A stretch of 64,000 bases of DNA from UBA7672 sp963718145 (GTDB taxonomy: Bacteria; Pseudomonadota; Alphaproteobacteria; Caulobacterales; Hyphomonadaceae). The notes beneath the pieces are model-generated. The model saw nothing but the letters and a program-made list of their open reading frames with translations, made no database searches and was not told where the DNA came from. Of this stretch, positions 26,893 to 36,162 are shown piece after piece. How positions within the stretch are numbered: position 1 is the first letter of the stretch; each line of letters begins with the position of its first letter. Made by a program: the position numbers and the translations under genes. The stretch spans positions 620,001 through 684,000 of the forward strand of contig CAVQYJ010000023.1 in the NCBI GenBank assembly GCA_963718145.1. Reading direction: 5' to 3'.

Positions 26893-29178
26893 ATGAAATC
26901 GAGGATTGTGCTGTCTGCGGCCGGCTTCGGCGCGGCCGTGCTGCTGGCCGGATGCGCCTGGATCAGCGGCGACCCGGCGGCAGGTTCGGGCAAGCAGGGC
27001 TTCTCCGCCGAGATCCGCCGCACCGCCTATGGCGTGCCGCACATCAAGGCCACCGACATCGGCGGCATCGGCTACGGCTTCGGCTACGCCAGCGCCGAGG
27101 ACAATGTCTGCGAAATCCTCGACCGCATGATGACCGTCTCCGCCACGCGCGCGAAATATCTCGGGCCCGGCGAGAAGGACGCCAACATCGACAGCGACGT
27201 CTACCACCAGCGCCTGATCCAGCTCGGCGAGCCGGAGAAGCTGCTGGCAGGTCCCGCAACCTCCATCGACACGCCTTCGGCCGATGCACGCGCGCTGGCC
27301 GCCGGCTATGTGGCGGGCGTCAACCGCTACATCCGCGAGGCCGGCGCCGAGGGCGTCACCGATCCGCGCTGCAAGGGCCAGCCCTGGGTGCGCGAGATCG
27401 CCGAGATCGATTTCTGGCGCCACATGTTCGCGGGCCAGACGGTGGACTCGTTCTTCGCCCCCGTCGCCAGCGCGGCGCCTCCGGGCGTGCAGCACGCGAC
27501 GGCGCGTGATCCCTACGAGGAAACCGAACTCGGCTCCAACGCCTACGGCCTCGGCAAGGAGGTCACCAGGTCCGGGCGCGGCATGCTGCTCGGCAATCCG
27601 CACTATCCGTGGGAAGGGCCAAACCGCTTCTACCGCGTGCACTTCACCATTCCGGGCAAGCTCAACGTCGTCGGCGTCTCCTATGTCGGCATGCCGCTGA
27701 TCCGCATGGGCCACACCGACAAGGTGGCCTGGAGCAACACCGTCTCCACCGCGCGCCGCCATGGCTATTACGAGCTCAAGCTCGATCCTGCCGATCCGAC
27801 GGCCTACATCCATGACGGCAAGCCGGTTCGGATGGAGCGCATGGACGTCACCGTGCAGGTGAAGGATGCGGCGCCGGTCACGCGCACGCTCTATTCCACG
27901 CGCTTCGGGCCGGTGATCGCCAGCGACACGTTCAACTGGACGAAAGACCGCGCCTTCGCGCTGCGCACCGTTCAGGTCGGCCTGCGCGATGTCGACCAGT
28001 ACATGTCGGTCTGGCAGGCAGACAGCGTGCGCGACATGCGCGCCCGCCTCGCGAAATACCAGTCCTACCGCTTCAACACGACCGCCGCCGATTCCAGCGG
28101 CGAAGCGTTCTTCGGCGACACGGGCATGATCCCCAACGTCACCCCCGCCCTCGCCGAGAAGTGCGCCGTCTCCGACCTTGCGAAGGAGCAGTGGAAGAAG
28201 AACCGCATGCCGGTGCTCGACGGCTCGCGTGGCGAATGCGAGTGGGGCTCGGACAAGGACGCAACCGGACCCGGCGTCTTCGGCCCGGAGAACTCCCCTC
28301 ACCTCTTCCGCACCGACTACGTCACGCAGAGCAATGACAGCTACTGGCTGACCAATCCCAAGGCGCCGATCACCGGCCTGTCTCCCATCTGGGGCGATGA
28401 AGCCACGGCTCGGTCGCTGCGCACCCGCCTCGGCCTCGACCAGGTGGCCAAACGCGTCGCGGGAACGGACGGGCTCGGCGCCCCGAAATTCGATCTCGGG
28501 AGCCTGCAGCAGACCATGTTCGGCAACCGCCATCTCGGCGGCGAGTTGGTGCGCGACGATCTGGTGAAGCTGTGCTGGACGTCAGAGCGGCCGGGCGTAC
28601 CTGCCGCCTGCAACGCGCTGGCGAAGTGGGACCTCAAGACCGACATCGACAGCCGCGGCGCCCACCTCTTCCATCTCTTCGCGGAGAATGGCGGCCTCAG
28701 GTTCAAGAACAAGTTCGACCCGATGAATCCTGTCGCCACGCCCAACACGCTCGACACCGCCGACCCGAAAGTGCTCGAGGCGCTGGCCAGGGCCGTCGAC
28801 AAGCTGGCCGAGCTCGGCATCCCGGCGGACGCCCGCCTCGGCGACGTGCAGGTTGAAACACGCGGCGATGCCCGCATCCCGATCCATGGCGGCGCCGGCC
28901 CGGAGGGCGTCTTCAACGTCGTCACCGTCGAAAAGCTGGAGCCTCGGCTTGGCTGGACCTCGATCCGCCACGGCGCGAGCTGGATCTTCACCGTCGAGTT
29001 CACCGACAAGGGGCCGATCAGCCAGGGCATCCTCACCTACGGCGAATCCGTGAACCCCAACTCCCCGCACTCGACCGACCAGATGCTGCAGTATTCCCGG
29101 AAACAGTGGGACGACCTCCGCTTCACCGAGGATGCCGTCGCCGCGGGGACGATCGGCGCCAGGACGATCAGCGAATAG
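26893..29178 (+). CDS. Penicillin-acylase family Ntn hydrolase (lipoprotein)
   Basis: 761 residues. A lipoprotein signal ends LLAGC (Cys18). The architecture is alpha chain, spacer and beta chain of Ntn hydrolases. The beta chain should begin at Ser215 in ELGSNAYGLG, the autocatalytic N-terminal nucleophile. The conserved GNPHYPWEGPNRFYRVHFTIPG and GHTDKVAWSNTVS (oxyanion Asn region) follow. Members cleave acyl amides including acyl-homoserine lactones, aculeacin and beta-lactams. The substrate here is open, with long-chain acyl homoserine lactone acylase the best guess. The patatin gene begins 18 bases later. Confidence 0.93.
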   Translation: MKSRIVLSAAGFGAAVLLAGCAWISGDPAAGSGKQGFSAEIRRTAYGVPHIKATDIGGIGYGFGYASAEDNVCEILDRMMTVSATRAKYLGPGEKDANIDSDVYHQRLIQLGEPEKLLAGPATSIDTPSADARALAAGYVAGVNRYIREAGAEGVTDPRCKGQPWVREIAEIDFWRHMFAGQTVDSFFAPVASAAPPGVQHATARDPYEETELGSNAYGLGKEVTRSGRGMLLGNPHYPWEGPNRFYRVHFTIPGKLNVVGVSYVGMPLIRMGHTDKVAWSNTVSTARRHGYYELKLDPADPTAYIHDGKPVRMERMDVTVQVKDAAPVTRTLYSTRFGPVIASDTFNWTKDRAFALRTVQVGLRDVDQYMSVWQADSVRDMRARLAKYQSYRFNTTAADSSGEAFFGDTGMIPNVTPALAEKCAVSDLAKEQWKKNRMPVLDGSRGECEWGSDKDATGPGVFGPENSPHLFRTDYVTQSNDSYWLTNPKAPITGLSPIWGDEATARSLRTRLGLDQVAKRVAGTDGLGAPKFDLGSLQQTMFGNRHLGGELVRDDLVKLCWTSERPGVPAACNALAKWDLKTDIDSRGAHLFHLFAENGGLRFKNKFDPMNPVATPNTLDTADPKVLEALARAVDKLAELGIPADARLGDVQVETRGDARIPIHGGAGPEGVFNVVTVEKLEPRLGWTSIRHGASWIFTVEFTDKGPISQGILTYGESVNPNSPHSTDQMLQYSRKQWDDLRFTEDAVAAGTIGARTISE

Positions 29179-29196
29179 ACCACCGGCGAGGCGCAC

Positions 29197-30060
29197 ATGC
29201 AGGACAGGGCTCTCGTTCTCGGCGGCGGCGGGCCGCTGGGCATAGCGTGGGAGACGGGGCTCGCCGCTGGCCTCCTCGCCGAGGGCGTCGACATCGCCCG
29301 GGCGGATTTCATCCTCGGCACATCCGCAGGATCCGTCGTCGGCGCGCAGCTTGCCGGCGGCGCCAACGCCGAAGCCATGGCGGATGCGCAGCTCTCCTTC
29401 TCGCGCATGATGGCGGCGACGCAGGCCGCACCGCCTGCCCCGCCCGATCTCAGCGCGCTGATGGCCTTCATGCTGCGCTTCCCGCCGGTCGGCGAATCGC
29501 CCGTCGAGCTGCGCAAGGAGATTGGCCAGTTCTCGCGTGACACAAGGACCATCAGCGACAATGAGTACGCCGCCCAGTTCTCCGCGCTTGGCGTTGCAGG
29601 CCCATGGCCGGAGCGCTTCGCCTGCACGGCCGTCGATACCGGGACGGGCGAATTCCACATCTGGCGCAGATCCGATGGCATCGATCTCGCGCGCGGCGTC
29701 GCTTCAAGCTGCTCCGTGCCCGGCATCTATCCCGCCATCGAGATCAAGGGCCGGCGCTGGATGGACGGCGGCATGCGCTCGTCCGCCAGCATCGACCAGG
29801 CGGCGGGCCACAAGCGCGTGCTCGCCATCGCCGTGATCCCGAACGCCATGGTCGAACCGCGCATTCGCCCGCGCCTTGACTACGAGGCCGGCACAGTTGT
29901 CGACGCGGGTGGCCGCGTCGAGATGGTGACGCCTGATGCCGTCGCCATGGCGGCCTTCGGTCCCAACCTCATGGATGGCTCGCGCCGCGCCGCCTGCGTC
30001 GAGGCCGGCCTCGTCCAGGGCCGCCGCGAAGCCGCCCGCCTCAAGGCGTTCTGGGCGTAG
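29197..30060 (+). CDS. Patatin-like phospholipase family protein
   Basis: 287 residues. Glycine-rich oxyanion motif LGGGGPLGIAWETG (9-21), nucleophile elbow GTSAG (Ser43) and the dyad Asp in RRWMDGGMRSS are all present, so the Ser-Asp lipase dyad is intact. There is no signal peptide or membrane anchor. It is probably cotranscribed with the penicillin acylase gene. Its last 20 bases overlap the convergent VTT-domain gene. Confidence 0.93.
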   Translation: MQDRALVLGGGGPLGIAWETGLAAGLLAEGVDIARADFILGTSAGSVVGAQLAGGANAEAMADAQLSFSRMMAATQAAPPAPPDLSALMAFMLRFPPVGESPVELRKEIGQFSRDTRTISDNEYAAQFSALGVAGPWPERFACTAVDTGTGEFHIWRRSDGIDLARGVASSCSVPGIYPAIEIKGRRWMDGGMRSSASIDQAAGHKRVLAIAVIPNAMVEPRIRPRLDYEAGTVVDAGGRVEMVTPDAVAMAAFGPNLMDGSRRAACVEAGLVQGRREAARLKAFWA

Positions 30061-30772
30061 CTCCCCGCCGCAGACGCTTGATCACCAGCGCCAGCACCGG
30101 CAGAGCCGCAAGCGCCAGCATGATCGGGAAGGCGTCCGCCGCAAGGCTGGCAATGTCCGGCGGCGTGTTGCGGTCGAGCACGCTCGCCGCCCTCGCTCCC
30201 ACAAACGTGTAGATCGCCGTCGACGGGATCACCCCGATCATCGTCGCGATCAGGAAGGGCGTGAAGCGCGCACCGAGAAACGCCGGCGCCGCGTTGGAAA
30301 TGCAGTACGGCACGATCGGCACGAAGCGCATCACCAGCATCCAGGAAAGCTGGTCGCGCTGGAATTCCTGCGCGATGCGGCCGAGATATTTGTCGGCCCG
30401 CGCGCGATAGCGGTCGGCCAGCACGCCTCTGGCGAGCAGGAACACGCACACCGCGCTGCCCGCCGCAGCCAGCCACGACACGATCAGCGCTGGCCAGAAG
30501 CCGAACAGGATCGCCCCGAACATGATGATCCACAGCTGCGCCGGGAACAGGATCACCGCGAGCCCGATGAACAACGCGACATAGATCGTGTACGCGAGAA
30601 CGATGTTCTGCGCCACGAAGCTCTCGGCCGCATCGCGCGATGAGATCGCCGTCTGCCACGACAGCGCGCCGGTCGCGAGCGACCAGTAGATTCCGCCCAC
30701 GCACAGCGCCGCCGCCGCGATCCACAGCGCGAGAGCGATCGGGAATTTCCTCTTGGAAATCGCCTCCGTCAC
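30041..30772 (-). CDS. TVP38/TMEM64 (VTT, DedA-related) membrane protein
   Basis: 243 residues from GTG 30772, which overlaps the stop of the MFS gene (GTGA). About six membrane spans. The VTT signature LFPAQLWIIMFGAILFGFWPALIVSWLAAAGSAVCVFLLARG and the MRFVPIVPYCISNAAPAFLGARFTPFLIATMIGVIPST block (re-entrant loops with Arg/Pro/Gly) are clear. VTT proteins act in lipid scrambling or membrane homeostasis. It is coupled to the MFS gene. Confidence 0.9.
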   Translation of the reverse strand: MTEAISKRKFPIALALWIAAAALCVGGIYWSLATGALSWQTAISSRDAAESFVAQNIVLAYTIYVALFIGLAVILFPAQLWIIMFGAILFGFWPALIVSWLAAAGSAVCVFLLARGVLADRYRARADKYLGRIAQEFQRDQLSWMLVMRFVPIVPYCISNAAPAFLGARFTPFLIATMIGVIPSTAIYTFVGARAASVLDRNTPPDIASLAADAFPIMLALAALPVLALVIKRLRRGATPRTP

Positions 30773-32037
30773 GCCGTCTCGCTCGCGATCATGCGCTCGC
30801 GGTCGCGGTCGATGTTGGGTACGAGCAGGTGCACGATGATCACCGCGGCGAGCTTGGCGAACGCGCACAGCGCCAGCATCGGCGCCCAGTCGCCGCCGCC
30901 ATCGCGCACGAAACCGGTGTATTCATTCATCGCCAGCCCCGAAAACCCGGCAACCGTCGCCGCAATCCCGATCACTAGCCCGGTCATGCGCGCCGGAAAG
31001 ATGTCGGTCGCGAGGCCGAATATGCTGGTCGAGAACATCTGGTGCGCCGCCAGCGTCAGGCCCAGCAGCCCCGCCGCCACCCACACATTCGGCGCCCATA
31101 TCACCAGGAACACGGGCATCGCCATCACGGCCGCGAGCACCATCGGCGTCTTGCGCGCAACGTTGAAGCTGCGCCCCTTCGCCAGCAGGCGGCTCGACAG
31201 CGCGCCCGCGAACAGCGATCCCGCCCCCGCCATCAGGAACACCAGCGCCACGGGAAGCGACAGTCCCACCGTCTCCAGCCCGTACATCTTGTTGAAGATA
31301 TCGGGGCCCCAGAACAGCAGGAAGACCCACACAAAATCGGTGAAGAACTTGCCCGCTGTGATCGCCCACGTCCGCCGGTCCAGCACAAGCTGCCAGAAGA
31401 GAGACCAGTTGCGCGCCGGGCTCGCCTTCTCCACCCCGGGCGCAGCAGTCTGTGGCCGCGGCAGCATGAACCAGCAGGCCAGCCACACGAAGCCGAGCAA
31501 TCCCGTGATAATAAACGCCGCCTGCCATCCCCACGTCACCGCGATCAGCGGCACGGCCAGCGGCGTCGCCACTGCGCCGATATTGGGCGCAAGGTTCATG
31601 ATCCCGAGCGCCAGCGATCGATCATCGCCCCGGAACCACGTCGCCACGGTCTTCACGGCGGCCGGCAGGTTCACCGCCTCGAACGCCGCCAGCGCCACGC
31701 GCGTCGTGAAAAACCCGGTAACCGTCGTCACCAGCACATGCGACATCTGCGCGATGCTCCACCCCCCGACGCCGATGGCGTATCCTGCGCGCAGCCCGAC
31801 GCGATCGACGAACCAGCCTACCGCCAGCATCGAGGCGATGGTCGCGAGCTGGAATCCGGAGTTGATGTGCGCGTAGTCGCCGTCGCTCCAGCCGAACTGC
31901 ACTTCCAGCGTTGGCTTGAGCAGGGCGAGCGCCTGACGGTCCATGTAGTTCAGCATCGCCGCGCCGAACACCAGCGCCAGCGCCGCCCAGCGCACGCTGT
32001 CGGCCGCGGTATAGGGCCTCGCCGTCAAGGCTGTCAT
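30769..32037 (-). CDS. MFS transporter of the anion:cation symporter (ExuT-like) type
   Basis: 422 residues from the ATG at 32037 (MTALTARPYTAADSVRWAAL). The first helix motif LNYMDRQALALLKPTLEVQFGWSDGDYAHINSGFQLA is diagnostic of the ACS family (hexuronate, phthalate, tartrate carriers). FDRVG-type loop 2-3 (GWFVDRVGLRAGYAIGVGGWS) and 12 spans are present. The substrate is probably an organic anion such as a sugar acid. No catabolic genes adjoin it, so the substrate stays open. Confidence 0.88.
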   Translation of the reverse strand: MTALTARPYTAADSVRWAALALVFGAAMLNYMDRQALALLKPTLEVQFGWSDGDYAHINSGFQLATIASMLAVGWFVDRVGLRAGYAIGVGGWSIAQMSHVLVTTVTGFFTTRVALAAFEAVNLPAAVKTVATWFRGDDRSLALGIMNLAPNIGAVATPLAVPLIAVTWGWQAAFIITGLLGFVWLACWFMLPRPQTAAPGVEKASPARNWSLFWQLVLDRRTWAITAGKFFTDFVWVFLLFWGPDIFNKMYGLETVGLSLPVALVFLMAGAGSLFAGALSSRLLAKGRSFNVARKTPMVLAAVMAMPVFLVIWAPNVWVAAGLLGLTLAAHQMFSTSIFGLATDIFPARMTGLVIGIAATVAGFSGLAMNEYTGFVRDGGGDWAPMLALCAFAKLAAVIIVHLLVPNIDRDRERMIASETA

Positions 32038-32175
32038 GAGCGTGTCCGGACCCTGTTCCTTGTCCCAGCCTAGACGGTCGCGCGCCGGCACGCAAAGCAG
32101 CCTGCCGCCTTGCGGATCGGGCCCCCAGCCCATAGTCATGGCCGCCAAGACGCCGGACCGGCCGGCGCGGGGAGG

Positions 32176-33282
32176 ATGATGGCGGCCTCGGCGAAGGAAA
32201 GCGGGCGGCTGTCCAACATCCAGGCCCTGCGCGCGCTCGCCGTGGCCCTGGTGATGGCGGTCCACATCCAGGTGAACGAGGCGCGCGCGGCAGGCGATCC
32301 CGTCCTGCCGGGCTGGCTCTATCACGGCGTCTCGGGCGTCGACCTCTTTTTCGTCATCTCCGGCTTCATCATGGTCTACATCACGCGGGGCCAGCATGGC
32401 CGCGCGTCCAGCGTCGGCGGCTTCCTCTTCGCCCGCGCCGCGCGCATCTATCCGCCGGTGTGGCTGTTCACGACGCTGGCGATCGCAGGCTTCCTCGTCC
32501 AGGGCACGTTCGCCGAGTGGACCCGCGACCACTCCCTCCCCTTCTCCTATCTCCTCTTCCCGCACGAGCAGCCGCCCCTGCTCGGCGTGAGCTGGACGAT
32601 CATCCACGAACTCTACTTCTACCTCGTCTTCGCGCTGCTCCTCTTCCTGCCCGCGAGCTTCCTGCCCTTCGGCCTGATCCTCTGGGGCGCTGTCGTCGGC
32701 GTTGGCGAATGGCTGAAATGGGACGCGATCAATCCGTGGACCCGGGTCGCGCTGCACCCGCTCACCTTCGAATTCCTCGCCGGCGCCTTCGCCGCCCTCG
32801 CACTGACGCGAGGCAAGCCCGTCCTGCCCTGGCTCGCGCTCGTGCTGGGCGTCGCCGCCTTCATCGCCGGCGCTTTCTGGCTCGGCCTGCGCGACGAGAC
32901 GACCTATCCGCAGGGCTGGGGCCGCGTCATCGCCTTCGGTCCGGGCGCAGCCCTCATCGTCTACGGCGCCGCGGGCCTCGAATTCGCGAGCAGTCTCCGC
33001 GCCCCGAAATGGCTGGCCGCACTCGGCGACTGGTCCTACAGCCTCTACCTCTCGCACCTGCTGGTCATCGCCGCCCTCGCCCATCTCTGGATGCGCTTCG
33101 CCCAGCCCGGCCTCGCCGACAACATCGCCGTGATCGCCGCGATGATCGTGACGCCGATCCTCGTCGCCGCCATCGCCTATTTCGGGTTCGAGAAGCCGGT
33201 CGTGCGCGCAGCCCACAAGGCGCGGGCGAAGCTGTTCGGCAGGCCTACCGGTCCAGCCAGCCCTCGGCCTTCGCCCATTTGA
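32176..33282 (+). CDS. Acyltransferase 3 family membrane protein
   Basis: About 368 residues (ATG 32176 or 32179, GGAGG at 32171-32175). Ten or so membrane spans. The conserved N-terminal IQALRALAVALVMAVHIQ (His of the catalytic R...H motif) and GVSGVDLFFVISGFIMVYI are present, as are SWTIIHELYFYL and LGDWSYSLYLSHL. Such enzymes O-acetylate sugars of lipopolysaccharide, capsule or Nod-type glycans on the periplasmic side. The C-terminus overlaps cysA on the other strand by 38 bases. Confidence 0.92.
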   Translation: MMAASAKESGRLSNIQALRALAVALVMAVHIQVNEARAAGDPVLPGWLYHGVSGVDLFFVISGFIMVYITRGQHGRASSVGGFLFARAARIYPPVWLFTTLAIAGFLVQGTFAEWTRDHSLPFSYLLFPHEQPPLLGVSWTIIHELYFYLVFALLLFLPASFLPFGLILWGAVVGVGEWLKWDAINPWTRVALHPLTFEFLAGAFAALALTRGKPVLPWLALVLGVAAFIAGAFWLGLRDETTYPQGWGRVIAFGPGAALIVYGAAGLEFASSLRAPKWLAALGDWSYSLYLSHLLVIAALAHLWMRFAQPGLADNIAVIAAMIVTPILVAAIAYFGFEKPVVRAAHKARAKLFGRPTGPASPRPSPI

Positions 33283-34366
33283 AGTCGGACGTCGCCGAAG
33301 ACGCCAGGCGCTCGGTCTCGTAGCCTTCCTGTCCCAGCCCATAGACGCGCCCGCCAGTGATCTGGATCGTCAGGCGCTGCGAGTTCGCGATGGGAACCTC
33401 CGCCGGCGCATCGAACTCGATGCGATGCCGCGCCAGGCCGCACTCGATGGTGACCCGCCGCATGCCGCCGATCCGCCGCGTCGACACCACCAGCCCCGGT
33501 ATGCCCGGCGACCCGTCGGTCACCAGCGAGATATCCTCCGGCCGCAGGTAGAGCTGCGCCGGCCCGTCCGCCAGGCCTTTGACTTCCAGTTCCAGCACGC
33601 GCTCGTCCAGCGTGGCGCGGCCATTGCCCACCTGCACCGGGATCACGCTCGACTCGCCGATGAAGGAGAACACGAACGGCGTCGCCGGCGTGTCATAGAT
33701 CTCGTCGGGGGTCGCCGACTGCTCGATCTTGCCCTTGCTCATCACCACGACGCGGTCGGCCAGCTCCAGCGCCTCCTCCTGGTCGTGCGTCACGAACAGC
33801 GTGGTGTGGCCGGTGCGGTCGTGAATTTCGCGGAGCCAGCGTCGCAGGTCCTTGCGCACCCGCGCATCGAGCGCGCCGAACGGTTCATCCAGCAGCAGCA
33901 CGCTCGGCTCGATCGCCAGCGCCCGCGCCAGCGCCACGCGCTGCCGCTGCCCGCCGGAAAGCTGCGCCGGGAAACGCCGTTCGAGGCCGGAGAGCTGCAC
34001 CAGGTCGAGCAGCTCCATCACGCGCCGCTTGATCTCGCTTTCCCTGGGCTTGTTCTTCCGCCGCGCCCGCAGGCCGTAGGCGATGTTGTCGAGCACGCGC
34101 ATGTGCTTGAACAGTGCGTAGTGCTGGAACACGAAGCCGACACGCCGGTTCTGGATGCGGCCTTCGGAGGCGTCCTTGCCGTCGAAATAGATCATGCCGC
34201 TGTCGGGCAGCTCGAGCCCCGCGATCGTGCGCAGCAGCGTGGTCTTGCCCGAACCCGACGGACCCAGCAGCGCCACCAGCTCGCCCGACTTCACCTCGAG
34301 CGACACGTCGTCGAGCGCGGCAAGGCCGACATACCTCTTCGAGATGTTTTCGACGCGAACCTGCAT
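33245..34366 (-). CDS. cysA: Sulfate/thiosulfate ABC transporter ATPase CysA
   Basis: 373 residues from the ATG at 34366 (MQVRVENISKRY). Walker A GPSGSGKTT, signature LSGGQRQRVALARALA, Walker B VLLLDEPFGALDA and the H-loop VTHDQEEALELADR are complete. A C-terminal TOBE regulatory domain (LYLRPEDISLV) follows. It energises sulfate import with CysT, CysW and the sulfate-binding lipoprotein upstream. It is the last gene of that operon. Confidence 0.95.
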   Translation of the reverse strand: MQVRVENISKRYVGLAALDDVSLEVKSGELVALLGPSGSGKTTLLRTIAGLELPDSGMIYFDGKDASEGRIQNRRVGFVFQHYALFKHMRVLDNIAYGLRARRKNKPRESEIKRRVMELLDLVQLSGLERRFPAQLSGGQRQRVALARALAIEPSVLLLDEPFGALDARVRKDLRRWLREIHDRTGHTTLFVTHDQEEALELADRVVVMSKGKIEQSATPDEIYDTPATPFVFSFIGESSVIPVQVGNGRATLDERVLELEVKGLADGPAQLYLRPEDISLVTDGSPGIPGLVVSTRRIGGMRRVTIECGLARHRIEFDAPAEVPIANSQRLTIQITGGRVYGLGQEGYETERLASSATSDFKWAKAEGWLDR

Positions 34367-34385
34367 GAAACCCTTGGAGCTCCGG

Positions 34386-35276
34386 TCAGTGACGGCGTTG
34401 CGCAGCAAGTTCGCCGGCGAACCGGGCCTCGAGCACGGTCTTAACCGCCAGCGTCACGAGGGCAAGGGCGGCGAGCAACGACGCGACAGCGAACGCCGCC
34501 GCGGCCTTGTTGTCGTTGTAGAGGATTTCGATGTGCAGCGGCAGCGTGTTGGTCAGCCCGCGGATGTGGCCGGACACAACCGAGACGGCGCCGAACTCGC
34601 CCATCGCCCGCGCATTGCAAAGCAGCACGCCATAGAGCAGTCCCCATTTCACGTTGGGCACGGTGACAAGGAAGAATGTCCGCCAGCCGCCGGCGCCCAG
34701 CGACACGGACGCCTCCTCCTCCTGCGTGCCCTGCTGCTGCATCAGCGGGATCAATTCGCGGGCGATGAAGGGGAAGGTGATGAAGATGGTGGCGATCACG
34801 ATGCCGGGCACGGCAAAGAGGATCTTGATGTTGTTCGCCTCCAGCCACGGCCCCAGCGCGCTGTTGGCGCTGAACAGCAGCACGAAGATGAGGCCGGAGA
34901 CGACCGGCGACACCGCGAATGGCAGGTCGATCAGGGTCAGCAGGAACGACTTGAACTTGAAATCGAACTTGGCGATGCACCACGCCGCCGCGATGCCGAA
35001 CACAAGATTGGCCGGCACCGCGATCGCCGCAACCAGCAGCGTCAGCTTCAGGGCCGCCAGCGTGTCAGGCAGCGTCAGCGCCTGCAGGTAGACGCCGATC
35101 CCGCGGCTGAACGCCTCGACGAACACGACCAGCAGCGGCGCGATCAGCATCACGGCCATGAACACCAGCGCGACCGTCAGCAGCGCCACGCGCGTCGCCG
35201 GGCCCTCGGCGATCGGCGTCGGCCGCTTCTTCTTGATCTTCCCGTTGATCTTCACAGGCGCGGCGGCGTCAGACAT
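34386..35276 (-). CDS. cysW: Sulfate ABC transporter permease CysW
   Basis: 296 residues. Six membrane spans and the EAA coupling loop with EEEASVSLGAGGWRTFFLVTVPNVKWGLLYG. The motifs VFVEAFSRGIGVYLQAL and NARAMGEFGAVSVVSGHIRG are CysW-specific. A charged N-terminal tail of 25 residues (KINGKIKKKR) precedes TM1. It overlaps cysT by eight bases; cysA follows 19 bases later. Confidence 0.95.
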   Translation of the reverse strand: MSDAAAPVKINGKIKKKRPTPIAEGPATRVALLTVALVFMAVMLIAPLLVVFVEAFSRGIGVYLQALTLPDTLAALKLTLLVAAIAVPANLVFGIAAAWCIAKFDFKFKSFLLTLIDLPFAVSPVVSGLIFVLLFSANSALGPWLEANNIKILFAVPGIVIATIFITFPFIARELIPLMQQQGTQEEEASVSLGAGGWRTFFLVTVPNVKWGLLYGVLLCNARAMGEFGAVSVVSGHIRGLTNTLPLHIEILYNDNKAAAAFAVASLLAALALVTLAVKTVLEARFAGELAAQRRH

Positions 35277-36135
35277 GGCCGAACCACCTCCGGCTCCAGG
35301 CCTGCAGGATGTTGATCACGAACAGCATGGCGAACGAGATCACCAGCATGATCGCCGCAATCGCGGTCGCGCCCGGATAGTTGTGCTCCTCCAGCTTGAT
35401 CACGATCAGCAGCGGCGCGATCTCGGACTGGAATGGAAGGTTGTTGGCGATGAAGATCACCGAGCCGTACTCCCCCACCCCGCGCGCGAACGCCAGCGCG
35501 AAACCGGTGAGGATCGCCGGGAACAGCGCCGGCAGGATCACGCGTGTCACCGTGCGCCAGCGCCCGGCCCCAAGCGTCGCCGACACTTCTTCCGTCTCGC
35601 GGTCGATCTCTTCCAGCACCGGCTGCACCGTCCGGACCACGAATGGCAGGCCGACAAAGATCAGCGCCATGGTGACGCCCGTCGCCGTGAAGCCCACCTT
35701 GATGTTGAACCAGTCGTCCAGGATCATCCCGAAAGGACCGTTCGGCGCATAGAGCGTCGCCAGCGCGATCCCGGCCACGGCGGTCGGCAGGGCGAAGGGA
35801 AGGTCCACCGCAGCGTCGAGCCAGCGCCGTCCCGGAAACCGGTAACGCACCAGCACCCACGCCACCAGCACGCCGAACACCGTGTTGACGATCGCCGCCA
35901 GCAAGGCCGAGCCGAACGACAGCCTCAGCGCCGCCACTACGCGCGGATCGAACGCCAGCCGCCAGAACTCGTCCCACCCAAGGCTCGCCGAGCGAATGCC
36001 CAGCCCCGCCAGCGGGATCAGGACAATGAGGCTCAGATACGCGACCGTGTATCCCAGGCTCAGGCTGAAGCCTGGCAGGACGCTGCGCCGCCTCCAGCGG
36101 TAACTCTGCGCCCCGTCTGGCGCCGCTGCCGTCAT
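35269..36135 (-). CDS. cysT: Sulfate ABC transporter permease CysT (CysU)
   Basis: 288 residues. The N-terminal RRRSVLPGFSLSLGYTVAYLSLIVLIPLAGL and the EVSATLGAGRWRTVTRVILPALFPAILTGFALAFARGVGEYGSVIFIANN coupling-loop region identify CysT. It pairs with CysW to form the membrane channel. The gene begins 27 bases after the binding-protein gene. Confidence 0.95.
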   Translation of the reverse strand: MTAAAPDGAQSYRWRRRSVLPGFSLSLGYTVAYLSLIVLIPLAGLGIRSASLGWDEFWRLAFDPRVVAALRLSFGSALLAAIVNTVFGVLVAWVLVRYRFPGRRWLDAAVDLPFALPTAVAGIALATLYAPNGPFGMILDDWFNIKVGFTATGVTMALIFVGLPFVVRTVQPVLEEIDRETEEVSATLGAGRWRTVTRVILPALFPAILTGFALAFARGVGEYGSVIFIANNLPFQSEIAPLLIVIKLEEHNYPGATAIAAIMLVISFAMLFVINILQAWSRRWFGHV

Positions 36136-36162
36136 CTATCCCGTCCTGCTGTCCTGCCCACC

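Noticed and set aside
26854..28533. 559-codon minus-strand frame opposite the penicillin acylase
   Set aside because: Antisense to an intact Ntn hydrolase with all motifs, and no independent support.
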